Source: Tetmemena sp. SeJ-2015
Lineage: Eukaryota; Ciliophora; Spirotrichea; Sporadotrichida; Oxytrichidae
Length of the DNA: 64,000 bases
Reading direction: 5' to 3'
Assembly (NCBI GenBank): GCA_027382625.1
Contig: JAJKFJ010022457.1
Coordinates: forward strand, 1 to 64,000
Part shown: one piece after another, positions 60,367-64,000 of the stretch
Numbering within the stretch: the stretch's first letter is position 1
How the letters are laid out: every line of letters begins with the position of its first letter
Translations under genes and position numbers: made by a program
Notes under the pieces: model-generated
Databases searched by the model: none
Seen by the model: the letters and a program-made list of their open reading frames with translations, nothing else
Told to the model about the DNA's origin: nothing

Positions 60367-62338
60367 TCAGTTGAGCCCTGAGCATTTGTCTTTGTAAATG
60401 AGATAGCCTGGATTGACATGCTTTCCGCAGTTGCATCTGAGGCCTTGAGTAGAATAAATACCTATCTTTTAACCGCAGGTGGCTTTATTAGGGCAGTTGA
60501 GACTCCCAAAGCTCTCTCCGAAGTTACTAATCCAGTCTTGCTTGTTAATAAAGATCTCGGAGCATCCAGCCTACTATCCATTCTGATTAACTTCATAAAT
60601 ATAAAGATTTTGAGCTGTTTGAGCAGGCTTTGATGCAGATAATGAGTTTCCTTGATAGCCTAAAGAAAGACTTCTTAAGTTATTACACAAAACAATTAGA
60701 AAAAATAACGGCGAAGTCCAATAAATAAAAATGATAGCTTAGTTGTAGTTGCTAGATGGATTTGATGAGCTGATATTTGAGATTATACTTTGTCCATTTA
60801 TTCCTCCTATTCTTCCGATTCCAAACTAAGGATTTTGATTACCTGCTGCAGGCTTGATCATCGGATTGTGAGTAGATATGTCTTTTTGTGAAAAAAGTGG
60901 TGCCTTACACTTGCTGCAACACACTTTATCAGAGGCAGTTTAGCTAATGTAAATAAAAGCATATCAATCTAAGCTGATCTTGCTCTACATAGTTGCTGCT
61001 AGTGAACTTGAGTTGTATTGAGGCTGAACGTTTCTGATAGTTGATCTAGACTATGTATTGATGAAACCTTGAGGGTTGACAAGCTGGAAGGAGATTATAA
61101 ATTTGTTATAGGCTGGCTACTGAAAGACTAAATCAGCGAAGGAGTGTCATATTTTAAAACAATAAATGAAGTCACTCTATCCGTCAAAAGTTTTCTAAGA
61201 ATCGAAAAGTTTCTTATCCTAACTGAAAGAAAATATACCTGTTTATAAGTGCCATTCCTGCAACTTCAAACTGTGATTACTTTTTACCATGAGCTGCAAT
61301 CCCCCCTCTTCCATTACTTTATTCATCTTAAGCGTTTGAAGTTCTAGGCTTGTTCTCTATCTTGCCAAAGAGGCCAGGCACATTTCTTATCTGATTGTTT
61401 AAACTAGTTACCATTTGCTTTTAGTTGTTGATAATCGACTGCTGAACCACTTTTAATGTATCTTAAAAATTGCTTCATCTTAAAAGAACAAACTTTAAGA
61501 TCTGAAGAGTGGTCCTTATTTGACTCAGATTACGCCTTGCTATTTAGTTTGAGTTGCTGCATCTAGTAAGTGGTGGCCAGAGAATGCGATCTACTGCCTA
61601 TCTACAGCCCATTTTGAGAATCTGCCTTAGTCTCTTCATACTTTGAGCCAGCTTGAAACTCGTCTTTTTTCAAGCTGCCATTCCCTTATAGGATGAACTG
61701 ATTATTCCTGGACTATATAACTTTGATTAAATCCAAGCTAAGTTAAACTTACTCTTAACTCATCCTCATAAGTCATCAGCTGCTTTTGGAAACCTACGTT
61801 GGGGCAGACGATAGGTCGCTTCAATTTTACAAAGTAGAGCGCAGAGGGATACGAATGGCCTTTTTCTCTCATCAAGTAAGCGATCACACAACTTGAAGAT
61901 CTCGAAATGCCTGCATGACTATCAAATAGTTATAAAAGCAAGGAAGTTCAATACCAGTGAACGAAGACTTTCCCACCGCTGGTTGCCTGTTTTATGAAAC
62001 TATAGATTTGGTTAGGATATGTTTATAATTACTCTGCTGCTAGTCGAAGTGCTTTTAAAGTTCCACCACTGGAGAGTCGAGCACATCAATGACTTTGTAA
62101 GTGAATTACTATAGAAGGATTGATTATTAGCAATACTCTATAATTACTTTGGGGAAGGGAGGCGGCATCATTGAAGCAACTGTCAATACATGTGTGATCC
62201 CCTATTAAAACACAAAGTTAACTCTCAAGAAGTATCGGATATAGTGCACCTTACTAATCTTTTCAGCTGATTCAAGTTATTAGCCGCATTAACGTTCCCC
62301 AAATATATGTTAAAATAAATAAGCTTATAAATTATCAT
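60367..62338 (-). CDS. dual-specificity phosphatase, DUSP12/YVH1 type
   Basis: ATG 62338 opens MIIYKLIYFNIYLGNVNAAN. The phosphatase domain contains ITHVLTVASMMPPPFPK, YKVIDVLDSPVVEL and the signature HC-x5-R as VFVHCHAGISRSSSCVIAYL; a GT-AG intron splits the catalytic Cys codon. A long linker leads to the C-terminal zinc region: CCSKCKAPLFSQKDISTH (about 60950-60890), then CSEIFINKQDWISNFGESFG and CNCGKHVNPGYLIY. This pair of Cys clusters is diagnostic of the DUSP12/YVH1 family, which acts in 60S ribosome maturation and stress signalling in other eukaryotes. It ends DKCSGLN with TGA at 60367-60369. An AT-rich break around 60680-60760 may be an intron or IES. Confidence 0.9.
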
Positions 62339-62842
62339 ACAAAATTATGCATTATATGTTATCAACTATGTGGTCTACATCTGTGTAGGTCATAAACAGA
62401 GACGATTATTTCGAGTGGTACATTTATAGCTTTGTTTTAGAATGCTGTTGGAAATATCTCACTACGCTTATTAAATTTAAATCATTAACATATTTTTAAG
62501 TTAAACCTAGACACACAAGGAGATTATTATAAGATAGAGTGAGTGCAATAAAATTTATTTAGATATTTATATAGAATTAAAGAATAATGAAGAGCCTTGA
62601 TTGTAATTAAATACTTAAAAGAATCAATTTCTAAATCGACAGGGTAAAATTCTAACTTGTCTAAGCTCATTCAAACTAACTCTCTCTTCTTCATGAGATT
62701 TTGAGAGAAAGAGAGCTCTTATTATAAAGTCATCAACATTATTTCCTTCTCTTAGTCTTCAATAATTTTGAGAGCTTACAGTTCTCACACTACAAGAAAT
62801 GCTTAGAACACCATTTTAATGCTGGTTAGATTTACTTACCTC
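62339..62842. other. AT-rich spacer
   Basis: Non-coding between the DUSP12 start and the end of the next minus-strand gene. Nothing recognisable apart from low-complexity GAGAGAG-type runs near 62700. Confidence 0.55.
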
Positions 62843-64000
62843 TCATGCATTCATTTCACTATTAGTTTCAATTAACAGATTAAACTTTTTAAAGTTGTGG
62901 TCTGCGTTGAAGCGGTTTGCTCCTGGTCTTGGAGCAAGGTTGTTGTTGTCAAATATGTGGATACTTAAATATAAGAAAGAACTTCATATTAAGATAGGTT
63001 CGTGCATTTCAATATTGAGTGCCTGAAGTTGAGCATCTTCCTCATCGTCATCTTGAAAGTTATCCTCTAGTGCTTGCTGCTCATTTTCTAAAGTTGTAGG
63101 CTGCCCATACTCACCATATGTGTGAGCTGCATCTTCGTTCCATTCATATCTTCCTCCACATATGTTCTCAACTGATTTACTTTGCTGCTATTAAATAAAT
63201 CTCATATTTAAATTCAGGTTTGGAAATTAGCGCTCACATTCATTCCATTCTAATAAACTTCTGCCTCCACTTCTGATTGCTTATCCTCTTCTTCTTGATT
63301 CAAATCGTTATTCAAAACTTTTAAATTGTATATAAAATGGATTTATGAAGTTTATATTTCAAGAATTATCTTTAATTTTAATGCAATATATCATCTGTTT
63401 TTTCTTTTCTTATCTGCTAATATTTTTCTTTTAGCAAAGAATTTTATTTCATAAGAAAGTTCTCATGTTAATTCACATTTAATTTACAATTATAAACTCA
63501 AATAAATAAAAATCTATATTGATATAAAAAGAGATTAAATGTATAATATTCATTTCTTCGATTTGCCTGTCCTCATTTTACTCAGCCTAAAGATAGTAGC
63601 TATTCATTTGGCCCTTATCAGGACTGAAGCTAGGGCTTTGGCTCAAATAAGGAGCAGGAGCCTGGCTCTTAATTTATTCTGAACTAGGATATGCAACAAC
63701 GTTGTTAGCTTAGGGTGTTTGATACTAGAAGTTGGGGTTTGAGGCCTGCACTGCACTGTAAGTCAAGCTTTGGTTCTAGCTCAGCTCACCATCCTAATTT
63801 AGAACATGGGATGCTTGAAGCTCACTCAGAAGTTGCTGCTAGTCTGGCGATGCTTAGAAGCGAGAGTTGTCGTCCATCTGGCTTCCTTCCAAGGTTTGCC
63901 TTAGAACTGGTGACATGGGGTGGTTGATGTCTTAATTGGCATCAAAGAACTGCGAGTCTCTCGCCTCGTGGAACTCTTCCTCGTCAGCCTCACTCACTCT
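62843..64000 (-). CDS. acidic Q/S-rich protein, 5' part beyond the window
   Basis: A long Gln-recoded minus-strand frame enters from the right edge (SEADEEEFHEARDSQFFDAN, SHVLNQDGELSQNQSLTYSA, PYLSQSPSFSPDKGQMNSYY) to about 63550. After AT-rich breaks, further pieces read LNQEEEDKQSEVEAEVYQNG, YEWNEDAAHTYGEYGQP with DDDEEDAQLQALNIEMHEP, and NNLAPRPGANRFNADHNFKK. It ends LIETNSEMNA with TGA at 62843-62845. No domain is recognised. The pieces may be one gene with IESs or introns at about 63310-63550 and 62950-62990. Confidence 0.55.

Overview
The window reads as germline (micronuclear) DNA of a hypotrich/stichotrich ciliate of the Oxytricha-Stylonychia-Tetmemena kind. Three things support this. 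Long reading frames with recognisable domains are broken by TAA and TAG, which must be read as glutamine, while TGA alone ends genes. Genes are cut by AT-rich non-coding blocks (candidate internal eliminated sequences, IESs), and two genes have their segments in permuted order, joined by short direct repeats (pointers). Two transposons of the telomere-bearing element (TBE) type are present, one ending in two perfect G4T4 telomere repeats. The species cannot be named from the sequence alone.

Left part (1-24 kb, all genes on the minus strand): a DDHD-type phospholipase runs off the left edge. It is followed by a 3.2 kb element with about 220 bp inverted repeats, then two Piwi/Argonaute paralogues. 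Copy A (5.4-9.9 kb) stops at the element, part-way through the N-terminal half. Copy B (13.9-24.0 kb) carries RGG repeats, PAZ and PIWI regions and is interrupted by a degraded TBE (TBE2). A roughly 600 bp MITE and its relative lie in the non-coding blocks.

Middle part (24.6-43.2 kb, minus strand): two coiled-coil/low-complexity genes, then a hybrid histidine-kinase-like gene spread over 31.2-42.6 kb. Its receiver domain is scrambled: the segment order on the chromosome is 1-3-2, and both junctions are recoverable, in frame, from 10 bp and 14 bp pointers. A nearly intact TBE (TBE1) lies between its membrane part and its PAS/kinase part. TBE1 has a D,D34E transposase, the 22-kDa-type ORF with two introns, and the zinc-finger/pseudokinase ORF.

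Right part (43.6-64 kb): a BTB-domain Q/S-rich protein (+), a small protein with a likely N-myristoylation signal (-), VPS8 in two permuted blocks (+), an RWD-RBR ubiquitin ligase of the RNF14 type (-), an acidic Ser/Asp-rich protein (+), a DUSP12/YVH1 phosphatase (-), and the 3' part of an acidic Q-rich gene (-). In VPS8 the C-terminal block (50.2-53.2 kb) lies before the N-terminal block (about 58.0-60.3 kb). The two share a 10 bp pointer that falls inside an intron split between them.

The window links the two sides of programmed DNA elimination: Piwi genes, whose products guide genome rearrangement in such ciliates, and the eliminated material itself (TBEs, MITE, IESs, scrambled segments). 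Exact exon, IES and intron edges are mostly estimates. Several one-base frame offsets remain that I could not assign to introns, IESs or sequence error.
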